From Deltaproteobacteria bacterium (GTDB taxonomy: Bacteria > Bdellovibrionota > UBA1018), in assembly GCA_013286765.1 (NCBI GenBank), contig JABDFB010000062.1, forward strand, positions 1 through 12,437: a stretch of 12,437 bases of DNA, in the 5' to 3' direction. This document shows, piece after piece, positions 7,044 to 12,437 of the stretch. Within the stretch, counting starts at the first letter, position 1; the number at the start of each line of letters is the position of its first letter. Under the pieces are notes generated by a model, which ran no database searches, was not told where the DNA came from, and saw only the letters and a list, made by a program, of their open reading frames with translations. The translations under genes and the position numbers were made by a program.

Positions 7044-7129
7044 TGGTGGAGAGAGAAGGATTCGAACCTTCGAAGGCGTGTGCCGCCAGATTTACAGTCT
7101 GGTCCCTTTGGCCGCTTGGGTATCTCTCC
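7044..7129 (-). tRNA. tyrU: tRNA-Tyr (anticodon GTA)
   Basis: This is an 86-nt tRNA with acceptor stem GGAGAGA/TCTCTCC, anticodon stem CCAGA/TCTGG with loop CTGTAAA (GTA), the long variable arm expected for bacterial tRNA-Tyr, a GGTTCGAAT T-loop and an encoded CCA. It stands second in the tRNA cluster, 36 bp after tRNA-Thr(TGT). Confidence 0.97.
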
Positions 7130-7165
7130 CCGATAATTCACGTCAAAAATTTACATGCCAGAATT

Positions 7166-7241
7166 TGGAGCTGGAGAAGGGACTCGAACCCACGACCTGC
7201 GGTTTACAAAACCGCTGCTCTACCAACTGAGCTACTCCAGC
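7166..7241 (-). tRNA. thrU: tRNA-Thr (anticodon TGT)
   Basis: The 76-nt cloverleaf has acceptor stem GCTGGAG/CTCCAGC with a mismatch-free 7-bp pairing, anticodon stem GCGGT/ACCGC with loop TTTGTAA (TGT, reading ACA/ACG), a GGTTCGAGT T-loop and an encoded CCA. It is the promoter-proximal gene of the tRNA-tuf cluster. Confidence 0.97.
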
Positions 7242-7306
7242 ATGCAAGATTCTTCACTTACCTGATCAGGAATTTTAGTTCAAAGTCAGGCGCCGTTTAG
7301 TTCGCC

Positions 7307-7335
7307 AAAATTCCACTGATTGAGCGAAATGTCAA
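7307..7335 (-). promoter_or_regulatory. Candidate promoter of the tRNA-tuf transcript
   Basis: On the minus strand a perfect -35 TTGACA (7330-7335) is followed by 17 nt and AATTTT (7307-7312), preceded by TGG in the extended -10 position. The -10 box matches the sigma-70 consensus at only 3 of 6 bases. The predicted transcript would begin near 7300, about 60 nt before tRNA-Thr(TGT), with a G/C-containing discriminator (GGCG) as expected for stringently controlled tRNA promoters. The assignment rests on the -35 box and its position upstream of the cluster. Confidence 0.55.
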
Positions 7336-7371
7336 TAGGTGTTCTATCGTGTTTCTAAAGGTTTTGTGCAG

Positions 7372-7390
7372 TTGCGGCAACCTGCCGCAA
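7372..7390. promoter_or_regulatory. 8-bp inverted repeat upstream of the beta-barrel gene
   Basis: TTGCGGCA and TGCCGCAA form a perfect 8-bp inverted repeat around ACC, 51 bp before the ATG at 7442. It sits in the divergent space between the tRNA cluster promoter and the plus-strand gene. No T-run follows on either strand, so an operator-like site or RNA hairpin is more likely than a terminator. The binding protein is unknown. Confidence 0.4.
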
Positions 7391-7441
7391 ACTAAAACGA
7401 TTTCATTTGACTTGGGTAGTTTTTCAGGCGAGTAGATTCAG

Positions 7442-8122
7442 ATGACTCAGAAAATCAACAGCGTGTACCAACTAGGGGTTCTCTTGCTTTTCGTTTTGAT
7501 GGGTTTTCAGGCTGACTGTCGTGCTGAACAGCGCGCTAGAATTAGAGCAGCACAGCCCGTACAGGCCGCCCAGCCTGTGAACCAGACAGCACGCTCCACT
7601 CGAACTGCGTCACCAGCTGCGTCCCAAAAACAGACTGTCGTCTATGAGCAGTCCGCACCTTCCGAAAGTACTGATATGGAATTTGCGGCTGGATTTTCGA
7701 CACTCAACCCCGTGCCGTTTGGTAATACATCATTAAATCACCAGTCCCTTACGGCTATCTTAAAAATCAACGAATGGGACAAGATCCAAGGAGTTTTTGC
7801 AATTCCGGGTACCAGCCCTTTTCTGATCGGAGGCATGGCTCTTTATAAGAGAACTCTATTAAAGAGCCAAAATGCCGGCCTTCACGTCGGCGGCGGCCTG
7901 GGAATCGGGAACGGCAACGGGCAATTTGGGACTGGATTCGCGATGAGCTTGACTGCTTTGGCCGGTTTTTATTTCAATATTCCTAGCATTCCTCAAATTG
8001 AGACGCATCTAGACGGTGGAGCCCAGTTTACGCTCCGAGATGACTACCCTTCGTCGGATAAGAGTTTCAGTTTTGGTGCTCTTTCACCAACCCTAGGCCT
8101 CAGTGTGGTCTACTATTTCTGA
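7442..8122 (+). CDS. Putative exported outer-membrane beta-barrel protein, function unknown
   Basis: I do not recognise the family. The 226-residue protein begins with a signal peptide: a short charged start, a hydrophobic core (about 10-21), then a likely signal peptidase I site near residue 28 (CRA before EQ). The cysteine at 26 is not in a good lipobox. Residues about 30-75 are a low-complexity A/Q/P/R/S linker with a repeated AAQPV motif. From about 78 on there are alternating glycine-rich amphipathic strands (for example GLHVGGGLGIGNGNG), and the protein ends VVYYF with the terminal phenylalanine typical of barrel assembly substrates. The ribosome binding site is weak (AGGCGAG, 9 nt upstream). 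It is the only intact plus-strand gene in the window and overlaps the convergent rlmB by 10 bp. Confidence 0.75.
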   Translation: MTQKINSVYQLGVLLLFVLMGFQADCRAEQRARIRAAQPVQAAQPVNQTARSTRTASPAASQKQTVVYEQSAPSESTDMEFAAGFSTLNPVPFGNTSLNHQSLTAILKINEWDKIQGVFAIPGTSPFLIGGMALYKRTLLKSQNAGLHVGGGLGIGNGNGQFGTGFAMSLTALAGFYFNIPSIPQIETHLDGGAQFTLRDDYPSSDKSFSFGALSPTLGLSVVYYF

Positions 8123-8874
8123 TCGCTATTTCCAAGTTTGGGAGATCCCGCCAGCCGAGAAATCAGAATTCCAGCTGCAACTGAAACGTTGAGTGATGTC
8201 ACTTGCCCATTCGGGCGAATAGAACAAAGAACGTCGCAATTTTCTTCTGTGAGCCTTCTCATTCCACTTTCTTCATTCCCTAATACCAAGAGCCAGGGTC
8301 GGTCACGCTTCACCCCGAGATAATCATCGTGCCCGTGTTCCGAAGTTCCTAAAATCCAAAGCCCTGAGTCCTTGGCACTTTTAAAAGCCTGTTGAAGATT
8401 GGTGACCTGACAAAATGGAACATATTCGATTCCGCCTGATGCCACATCATAAACAGTCTCTGTTAAAGGCGCGGACCGTTCTACAGTCATCAGAAGGCCT
8501 TGCACTCCAAAAAAAGCGGCAGATCTAAATAGTGCTCCCACATTATGCGGATCCTGAATCGAATCCAGGGCAAGCCACAGACCTGATCCTTCGGCTACCG
8601 TCGCCGCATTTTCAAAAAGCTTTGAAAGCGAAACCGGACTTCTCTCGCGAACCTGCGCAAACGTATTTCCCCTCGCAATCGTATTTCCTGGGGTTTTTCT
8701 CCCAGTATCGCCACTCCGTTCTCGCTCACTTATTCGAACTTTGGCCCGAATTGCAGCTTCGCGAACAGAATCCCAGGCACCACTCACATGCTTATGGGGA
8801 AGGACAAGCTCAAGAACATCGCCTGGCCTTGTTTCAAGAACTGCTAAAATACTGTGCGGATTTCGAAGAATCAT
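8113..8874 (-). CDS. rlmB: 23S rRNA 2'-O-ribose methyltransferase RlmB-like (TrmH/SpoU family)
   Basis: This SPOUT methyltransferase probably makes Gm2251 (E. coli numbering) in the peptidyltransferase P-loop of 23S rRNA using S-adenosylmethionine. The 253-residue protein has an L30e-like substrate-binding domain (about 1-80, starting RNPHSILAVLETRP) and the knotted catalytic domain. Motif 1 is LDSIQDPHNVGALFRSAAFF (103-122) with N111 and R117. Motif 2 is LVLGNEESGM (196-205). Motif 3 is NGQVTSLNVSVAAGIL (222-237). The usual IPM before motif 3 is replaced by IRP, so the exact substrate is less certain than the family; another SpoU-type rRNA or tRNA target is possible. No strong ribosome binding site is seen at the 8874 ATG. 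It is the last gene after proS and pyrF. Confidence 0.85.
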   Translation of the reverse strand: MILRNPHSILAVLETRPGDVLELVLPHKHVSGAWDSVREAAIRAKVRISERERSGDTGRKTPGNTIARGNTFAQVRERSPVSLSKLFENAATVAEGSGLWLALDSIQDPHNVGALFRSAAFFGVQGLLMTVERSAPLTETVYDVASGGIEYVPFCQVTNLQQAFKSAKDSGLWILGTSEHGHDDYLGVKRDRPWLLVLGNEESGMRRLTEENCDVLCSIRPNGQVTSLNVSVAAGILISRLAGSPKLGNSDQK

Positions 8875-8909
8875 AAAACTTAATGCCTACTACCTTTACT
8901 GTCGTGGTT

Positions 8910-9650
8910 TTAAGCTGAGACTCTTGTCAACGACAAGTCTCGCAAAACCGCTTGAACTACTTCCTTGGGACGATCCGATCTAGTAATAGGACGTCCCATC
9001 ACAATCGCATCCGCTCCCATTTCATGGGCAATGGCGGGCGTTGTTACTCGAGCCTGGTCATCCAAATCCGAACTCATACGAATTCCTGGAACTACAGTGA
9101 AGAGATTTGGATAACGACTCTTAATGCTTGATAGCTCGAGAGCGGAACACACCACTCCATCCAATCCGTGACCGATGGTATTCGCCACCAAACCCGTAAC
9201 CGACTCTGCCACATCGACTGCATGGCCGGTCATCGACTTAGTTACTTCCGCCCATCTGACGTCGTCAAACGAAGTCAAAACGCTGACTCCCAAAATTTTT
9301 GGTCGCAGCAGCGGAATATCTGCCAGCTCTTCTGCAATCGCTTTGACCATTTGACTTCCACCTAACAAATGAATTGTCATCATTTCGACATGCATCAGAG
9401 CTGCTTGTCGAACTGCCTGGCTTACGGTACGCGGAATGTCGTGAAATTTCAAATCCAGGAATACGCGTTTCTTTCGATGTACGAGCTCACGAACTAGTTC
9501 AGGCCCACCTGCCAAAAAAAGCTGCAATCCCACCTTAAATATGACCGGTAGGTCACTGAGTTCTTCAACAAACTCAAGTGCTCGGTCGGCTCGAGAAAAA
9601 TCCAAAGCAACGATTAGCTGCGTGGCATGGTGATTTTGAACAGAATGCAT
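8910..9650 (-). CDS. pyrF: Orotidine 5'-phosphate decarboxylase
   Basis: PyrF performs the last step of UMP synthesis, decarboxylating orotidine monophosphate. The 246-residue (beta/alpha)8 barrel shows every key element: VALDF with D17, FKVG with K39, the catalytic LDLKFHDIP tetrad region (D66, K68, D71), the phosphate-binding VVPGIR (R191) and VMGRPI (G219, R220). Length is typical of the bacterial short form. AAAGGA lies 8 nt before the ATG. It starts 18 bp after the proS stop codon and ends 35 bp before rlmB, so the three genes are probably one transcript, although their functions are not linked by pathway. Confidence 0.97.
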   Translation of the reverse strand: MHSVQNHHATQLIVALDFSRADRALEFVEELSDLPVIFKVGLQLFLAGGPELVRELVHRKKRVFLDLKFHDIPRTVSQAVRQAALMHVEMMTIHLLGGSQMVKAIAEELADIPLLRPKILGVSVLTSFDDVRWAEVTKSMTGHAVDVAESVTGLVANTIGHGLDGVVCSALELSSIKSRYPNLFTVVPGIRMSSDLDDQARVTTPAIAHEMGADAIVMGRPITRSDRPKEVVQAVLRDLSLTRVSA

Positions 9651-9668
9651 CCGTGGTCCTTTCTAACG

Positions 9669-11141
9669 CTAGTATGCTCTCGCAAAGACTGAACGCACCG
9701 CGTTTCCTGATTCCCCACAGACCATGCATTTTCCGGACTCACGAATCAGCTTATGCTGAGCATCTAGAGAAAGACACCGAATCGTCGCTTTCGTTTCTTC
9801 TTTCACCTTCGCTTCGCACTCTGCCTTTTGACACCAGGGCGCCACCAAAAAGCCACCTTTTTCTTCAATCGCTTTTTGAAATTCCTGGTAATTCTCCACT
9901 CTGAGAGTCATTTGCTCCCGATGTTGAACCGCTCTGTCTAAAAGATCTTTTTGCATTGCACTCAACAAACTAATAATCTTCCCAGACGCCTCGTCCAGAG
10001 AAACAAACTCTTTCTTCCCGATATCCCTTCTCGTAATTACCACCTGACTTTTATCTAAATCTCGTGGACCCATTTCTACGCGCACCGGGATCCCTATTAA
10101 CTCATACTCATGGTACTTCCAGCCAATTTGCTTAGTTTCGTCTCGATCAATATCTACACACACTGTGTAAGGTAAACTAGCTTGCTTGGCCTCGTCCTTC
10201 ACTTTCTCCGAAAGTTTCTCGAGCTTCTCTATAACCTTTGGTGTCGCATCGGCATTTGACAGTATTGGAATCATCACAACATGAGTTGTCGCCAAGCGCG
10301 GTGGCAGCACCAAGCCCTTGTCATCAGAGTGCGTCATGATCATCCCACCAATCAACCGCGTCGAAACGCCCCAACTAGTCTGATGGACCCATTTCTCCTT
10401 ACTATCGCGATCTAAATATTTCGTCCCAAACGCCTTTGAAAAATTCGTTCCCAAATAGTGCGAAGTTCCCGCCTGCAGCGCCTTCCCGTCCTGCATCAAC
10501 GCTTCAATAGCGAAAGTCTGATCGGCACCTGCAAACTTCTCACTGGCGCTTTTCACACCCATCAGCACTGGCATAGCGAGAACCTCTTCAGCAAAATTCT
10601 GATAGATCTTCGCCATTTTTTGGGCTTCTTGGACTGCGTCCTCTTCCGTAGCATGGCAGGTATGCCCCTCCTGCCAAAGAAACTCAGTCGTTCTCAGAAA
10701 AAAGCGCGTTCGCATTTCCCAGCGGACCACATTTGCCCACTGATTAATCATCAGCGGCAGATCTCGGTACGACTGCACCCATTTTGCAAACATACTATTA
10801 ATGATGGTCTCTGAAGTCGGCCTTACCACTAACTTTTCCTCAAGGTCCTTCGCCCCCGCATAGGTCACGACTGCGCACTGTGGAGCAAACCCCTCTACGT
10901 GCTCGGCTTCCTTCTTTAAAAAACTCTCTGGGATAAAAAGCGGAAAATACGCATTGCGCGCCCCCGTTTCCTTTATCCGTCGGTCTAATTCTCTCTGTAG
11001 CTGCTCCCAAATAGCATATCCATTCGGGCGAATGACCATGCAACCCCGAACCGGGCTGTAATCTGCAAGCTTGGCTTGCAATACAACGTCTTGGTACCAC
11101 TGGGAAAAGTCTTGTTTACGAGGGGTTATTTTTTCAGCCAT
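9669..11141 (-). CDS. proS: Prolyl-tRNA synthetase, archaeal/eukaryotic type
   Basis: It charges tRNA-Pro with proline. The 490-residue protein lacks the large insertion (INS) editing domain between class II motifs 2 and 3 that E. coli ProRS carries. Motif 1 region is [14 protein letters not shown] (65-78), followed by VVRPTSETI (105-113). Motif 2 is NVVRWE...[14 protein letters not shown] (137-161). Motif 3 is GLVLPPR (276-282). An anticodon-binding domain (about 287-400) and the C-terminal zinc domain follow, with C437, C442, C472 and C475, and the conserved final FARAY. This architecture is that of the archaeal/eukaryotic group, also found in Thermus, Mycoplasma and other bacteria. No Shine-Dalgarno sequence precedes the ATG. 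It is the first gene of the proS-pyrF-rlmB series. Confidence 0.97.
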   Translation of the reverse strand: MAEKITPRKQDFSQWYQDVVLQAKLADYSPVRGCMVIRPNGYAIWEQLQRELDRRIKETGARNAYFPLFIPESFLKKEAEHVEGFAPQCAVVTYAGAKDLEEKLVVRPTSETIINSMFAKWVQSYRDLPLMINQWANVVRWEMRTRFFLRTTEFLWQEGHTCHATEEDAVQEAQKMAKIYQNFAEEVLAMPVLMGVKSASEKFAGADQTFAIEALMQDGKALQAGTSHYLGTNFSKAFGTKYLDRDSKEKWVHQTSWGVSTRLIGGMIMTHSDDKGLVLPPRLATTHVVMIPILSNADATPKVIEKLEKLSEKVKDEAKQASLPYTVCVDIDRDETKQIGWKYHEYELIGIPVRVEMGPRDLDKSQVVITRRDIGKKEFVSLDEASGKIISLLSAMQKDLLDRAVQHREQMTLRVENYQEFQKAIEEKGGFLVAPWCQKAECEAKVKEETKATIRCLSLDAQHKLIRESGKCMVCGESGNAVRSVFARAY

Positions 11142-11149
11142 AAGGTCGC

Positions 11150-11178
11150 AATATAGTACGCAAAGTGTGATGCTGCAA
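11150..11178 (-). promoter_or_regulatory. Candidate proS promoter giving a leaderless or near-leaderless mRNA
   Basis: TATATT (11150-11155; 5 of 6 to the -10 consensus) lies 17 nt after TTGCAG (11173-11178; 3 of 6 to the -35 consensus). Only 8 nt separate the -10 box from the proS ATG at 11141, so transcription should start at or within a few bases of the start codon. This agrees with the missing ribosome binding site. Confidence 0.5.
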
Positions 11179-11196
11179 GTTGGAAGGTGGCTACAG

Positions 11197-11245
11197 TAAA
11201 ACAGATAAGGGCGATTTTGCTTCCAATTAGCCCTTATCTGTTTTA
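11197..11245. terminator. 16-bp perfect inverted repeat, possible bidirectional terminator or element end
   Basis: TAAAACAGATAAGGGC and its exact reverse complement flank a 17-nt loop. Each arm ends with an A-run or T-run, so both strands would produce a GC-cored hairpin ending in TTTTA, as in bidirectional terminators. The repeat sits exactly where recognisable homology of the neighbouring ATPase remnant begins, so it could instead mark an old insertion or deletion boundary. No target-site duplication is evident. Confidence 0.5.
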
Positions 11246-11694
11246 AACATCCAAAATTTTATTTTTTTGATACCGGAGTTCCCAGAGCCGCTGCTGGAAG
11301 GCTAGGTGAAAGCCTTGATCCACAGAGCATTGGTTATTACTTTGAGAATTTTATCTTAAATGAAGTAAGATCCGCAAACGCCTATCTCGAAGCAAAAAGA
11401 GAACTCTTTACCTATCGGATTACTGGAAGTTATGAAATTGACCTGCTGATCGAGCTAAAAAAGGCGACTCGCACGACCCCATCCAAAATTATTTGCATTG
11501 AGATCAAGCATTCTAAAAAATGGGATTGGAGATTTTTTGAACCAATTCGTGATTTTTCTTCATCTTCAAAATCCGTCGAAGTCGTAAGAAAGATTGGAAT
11601 CTACAGAGGCGCCGATCGACTTCAAAAAGACTCTTTTGAGGTATTTCCTGTTGAGGAATTCCTCAAGTGCTTACACCTCGGCGTTTTTTTTTAA
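11245..11694 (+). pseudogene. 5'-truncated AAA ATPase remnant (DUF4143-type C-terminal domain)
   Basis: An open frame from 11209 to the TAA at 11692-11694 contains no ATG, GTG or TTG in frame, so it has no ordinary start. The translated part from 11245 reads [15 protein letters not shown]..., matching the region after the AAA (AAA_14-like) module of the widespread ATPase/DUF4143 family. It continues with YYFENFILNEV, TYRITGSYEIDLLIE and IICIEIKHSKK, which give the D...ExK set of a PD-(D/E)xK-like fold (D at 11440, E at 11500, K at 11506). The P-loop half is entirely missing, but the remaining frame has no stops, suggesting recent loss. The last residues (LGVFF) run into a T9 tract. Family assignment is from motif recognition, not a search. 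Confidence 0.75.
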
Positions 11695-11819
11695 GGTTCG
11701 TGTCTTGGGCTTTTTGCCTGGCATTGCGACAATCGAGAGGCACGCGCAGCCCCATGGAGGGGGCGGCCCCGAAACGGTTTCTCAAGGGGAAGACCTTTCC
11801 ACTCAGTGACCACAAGAAT
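11695..11819. other. Intergenic stretch with no gene recognised
   Basis: These 125 bp between the ATPase remnant and the sigma-54 regulator hold no ORF with a believable start. They contain G/C-rich runs around CCCCATGGAGGGG (11754-11766) and a short palindrome GAAACGGTTTC (11771-11781) but no clear terminator. Transcription of the minus-strand regulator and the plus-strand remnant would converge here. Confidence 0.4.
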
Positions 11820-12437
11820 TTAAGCCGAACCTTCGATCCCAAATAATTTTATCTTCCTGTGTAAATGACTCCGCTCTATTCCTAGCGTCTGTGCAGCTCT
11901 CGAAACATTCCAGTCATGTTCCTTCAGAGTTTTGATAATAAATTCTTTTTCAAATCCCTGGCGAGCATCCCGCAAGTTCTTGGTTGCGGTGGCGCACGCA
12001 TCACTGGGGCGTTCGGGTATGCTGACTAGGCCCTCGTCTTCCATCCTCAATACGAACGCATCGTCATGCATATTGCGTAAAACATCGGCGGCGCTGATCG
12101 CACGTCCTTCTTCCGATTCCGTGGTGAGAATAATCATGCGTTCCGTCAGATTTTTGAGTTCTCGTACGTTTCCGGGCCACGAGTAGGCTTGCAGAACTCG
12201 TACTCCTTCTGGAGAAAGAGTGCGCAAAGCGCGTCCGTGGGCAGCGCAAAATTCTTTCAAGAAATATTCTGCCAGAATTGGAATATCGTCTATGCGTTCG
12301 CGTAACGGGGGCACAAGAAATGGAATTACATTTAAACGATAGAATAAATCTTCTCTAAAATTTCCGCCCTGAATCTCGGCTTTTAGCTCTTTATTTGTCG
12401 CCGCGATAATTCTAACATCGATAGAGATGGTTTGAGA
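11820..12437 (-). CDS. Sigma-54-dependent response-regulator/activator, C-terminal 205 residues (5' part outside window)
   Basis: This is a bacterial enhancer-binding protein that remodels RNA polymerase-sigma-54 at -24/-12 promoters by ATP hydrolysis. The frame is open to the right edge, so the true start is outside; the GTG at 12314 that would give 164 residues is internal. Visible parts, numbered from the window edge, are the sensor 1 region VRIIAATN (8-15), the arginine-finger segment FREDLFYRLNVIP (27-39), PPLRERIDDIPILAEYFL (43-60), sensor 2 WPGNVREL (87-94), and a Fis-type helix-turn-helix at about 173-199 (DWNVSRAAQTLGIERSHLHR). The C-terminal pattern resembles NtrC/NtrX-like regulators. 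Walker A, GAFTGA and any receiver domain lie outside, so target and signal cannot be named. Confidence 0.92.
   Translation of the reverse strand, partial: SQTISIDVRIIAATNKELKAEIQGGNFREDLFYRLNVIPFLVPPLRERIDDIPILAEYFLKEFCAAHGRALRTLSPEGVRVLQAYSWPGNVRELKNLTERMIILTTESEEGRAISAADVLRNMHDDAFVLRMEDEGLVSIPERPSDACATATKNLRDARQGFEKEFIIKTLKEHDWNVSRAAQTLGIERSHLHRKIKLFGIEGSA

Noticed and set aside
6994..7300. Two plus-strand open frames (78 and 87 codons) across tRNA-Tyr and tRNA-Thr(TGT)
   Set aside because: They are translations of the antisense strands of tRNA genes, giving the well-known spurious peptides such as REGFEPSK and RRDSNPRP.
7411..7436. TTGACT with a 17-nt spacer as promoter of the barrel gene
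   Set aside because: The matching -10 position (GAGTAG) is too far from consensus to call.
11754..11789. G/C-rich runs (CCCC...GGGG) before the sigma-54 regulator's 3' end considered as a terminator or element end
   Set aside because: The pairings are short, allow several alternatives and are not followed by a T-run on either strand.
11594..11809. Plus-strand open frame of 71 codons overlapping the ATPase remnant
   Set aside because: It is in a different frame from the recognisable ATPase homology, lacks a ribosome binding site and has low-complexity composition.
11932..12249. Open frames on both strands inside the sigma-54 regulator
   Set aside because: Both are shadows of the regulator, whose frame is supported by several conserved motifs.
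1..12437. Search by eye for CRISPR repeats, transposases, integrases, toxin-antitoxin pairs and reverse transcriptases
   Set aside because: No regularly spaced repeats or corresponding protein motifs were seen; the only accessory-type gene is the truncated DUF4143 ATPase.

Overview
The window looks like a chromosomal housekeeping region of a proteobacterium, with one gene-poor accessory junction at its right end. Four things point to a Proteobacteria-like lineage, possibly Bdellovibrionota or another former deltaproteobacterium: the RpoB N-terminal half is of proteobacterial type, SecE has three membrane segments, the tRNA-Thr/Tyr/Gly/Thr-tuf cluster matches the E. coli thrU-tyrU-glyT-thrT-tufB order, and there is a sigma-54-dependent regulator. 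ProRS is of the archaeal/eukaryotic type, which also occurs in scattered bacterial groups. The placement is an inference; no 16S rRNA is present.

Layout, read in the minus-strand direction of transcription (right to left). A sigma-54 activator enters from the right edge (11820-12437, 3' part only). Next comes a junction of about 680 bp. It holds a start-less remnant of a DUF4143-type AAA ATPase on the plus strand (11245-11694) and a 16-bp perfect inverted repeat (11197-11245). The apparent operon proS-pyrF-rlmB follows (11141 down to 8113), with gaps of 18 and 35 bp and a promoter placed so that proS mRNA may be leaderless. A single plus-strand gene for a small exported beta-barrel-like protein (7442-8122) sits between this operon and the translation cluster.

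The translation/transcription cluster runs tRNA-Thr(TGT), tRNA-Tyr(GTA), tRNA-Gly(TCC), tRNA-Thr(GGT), tuf, a terminator, then rpmG, tRNA-Trp(CCA), secE, nusG, rplK, rplA, rplJ, rplL and rpoB (cut by the left edge just before the rifampicin region). These genes supply elongation factor, tRNAs, the L1/L10/L12/L11 stalk region, the NusG transcription factor, the SecE translocon subunit and the RNA polymerase beta subunit.

Several structures are not explained by the genes. They are a strong hairpin between rplL and rpoB, a short rplA-rplJ gap with no room for a classical L10 leader, a hairpin in the tuf leader, a 15-codon ORF with an excellent ribosome binding site whose stop lies inside tRNA-Thr(GGT), a probable tRNA relic between tRNA-Gly and tRNA-Tyr, and an 8-bp inverted repeat upstream of the beta-barrel gene. 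I see no CRISPR array, intact transposase, integrase, toxin-antitoxin or recognisable defence operon, so no clear undescribed system is claimed. The most unusual places are the 11142-11819 junction and the tRNA-embedded small ORF.
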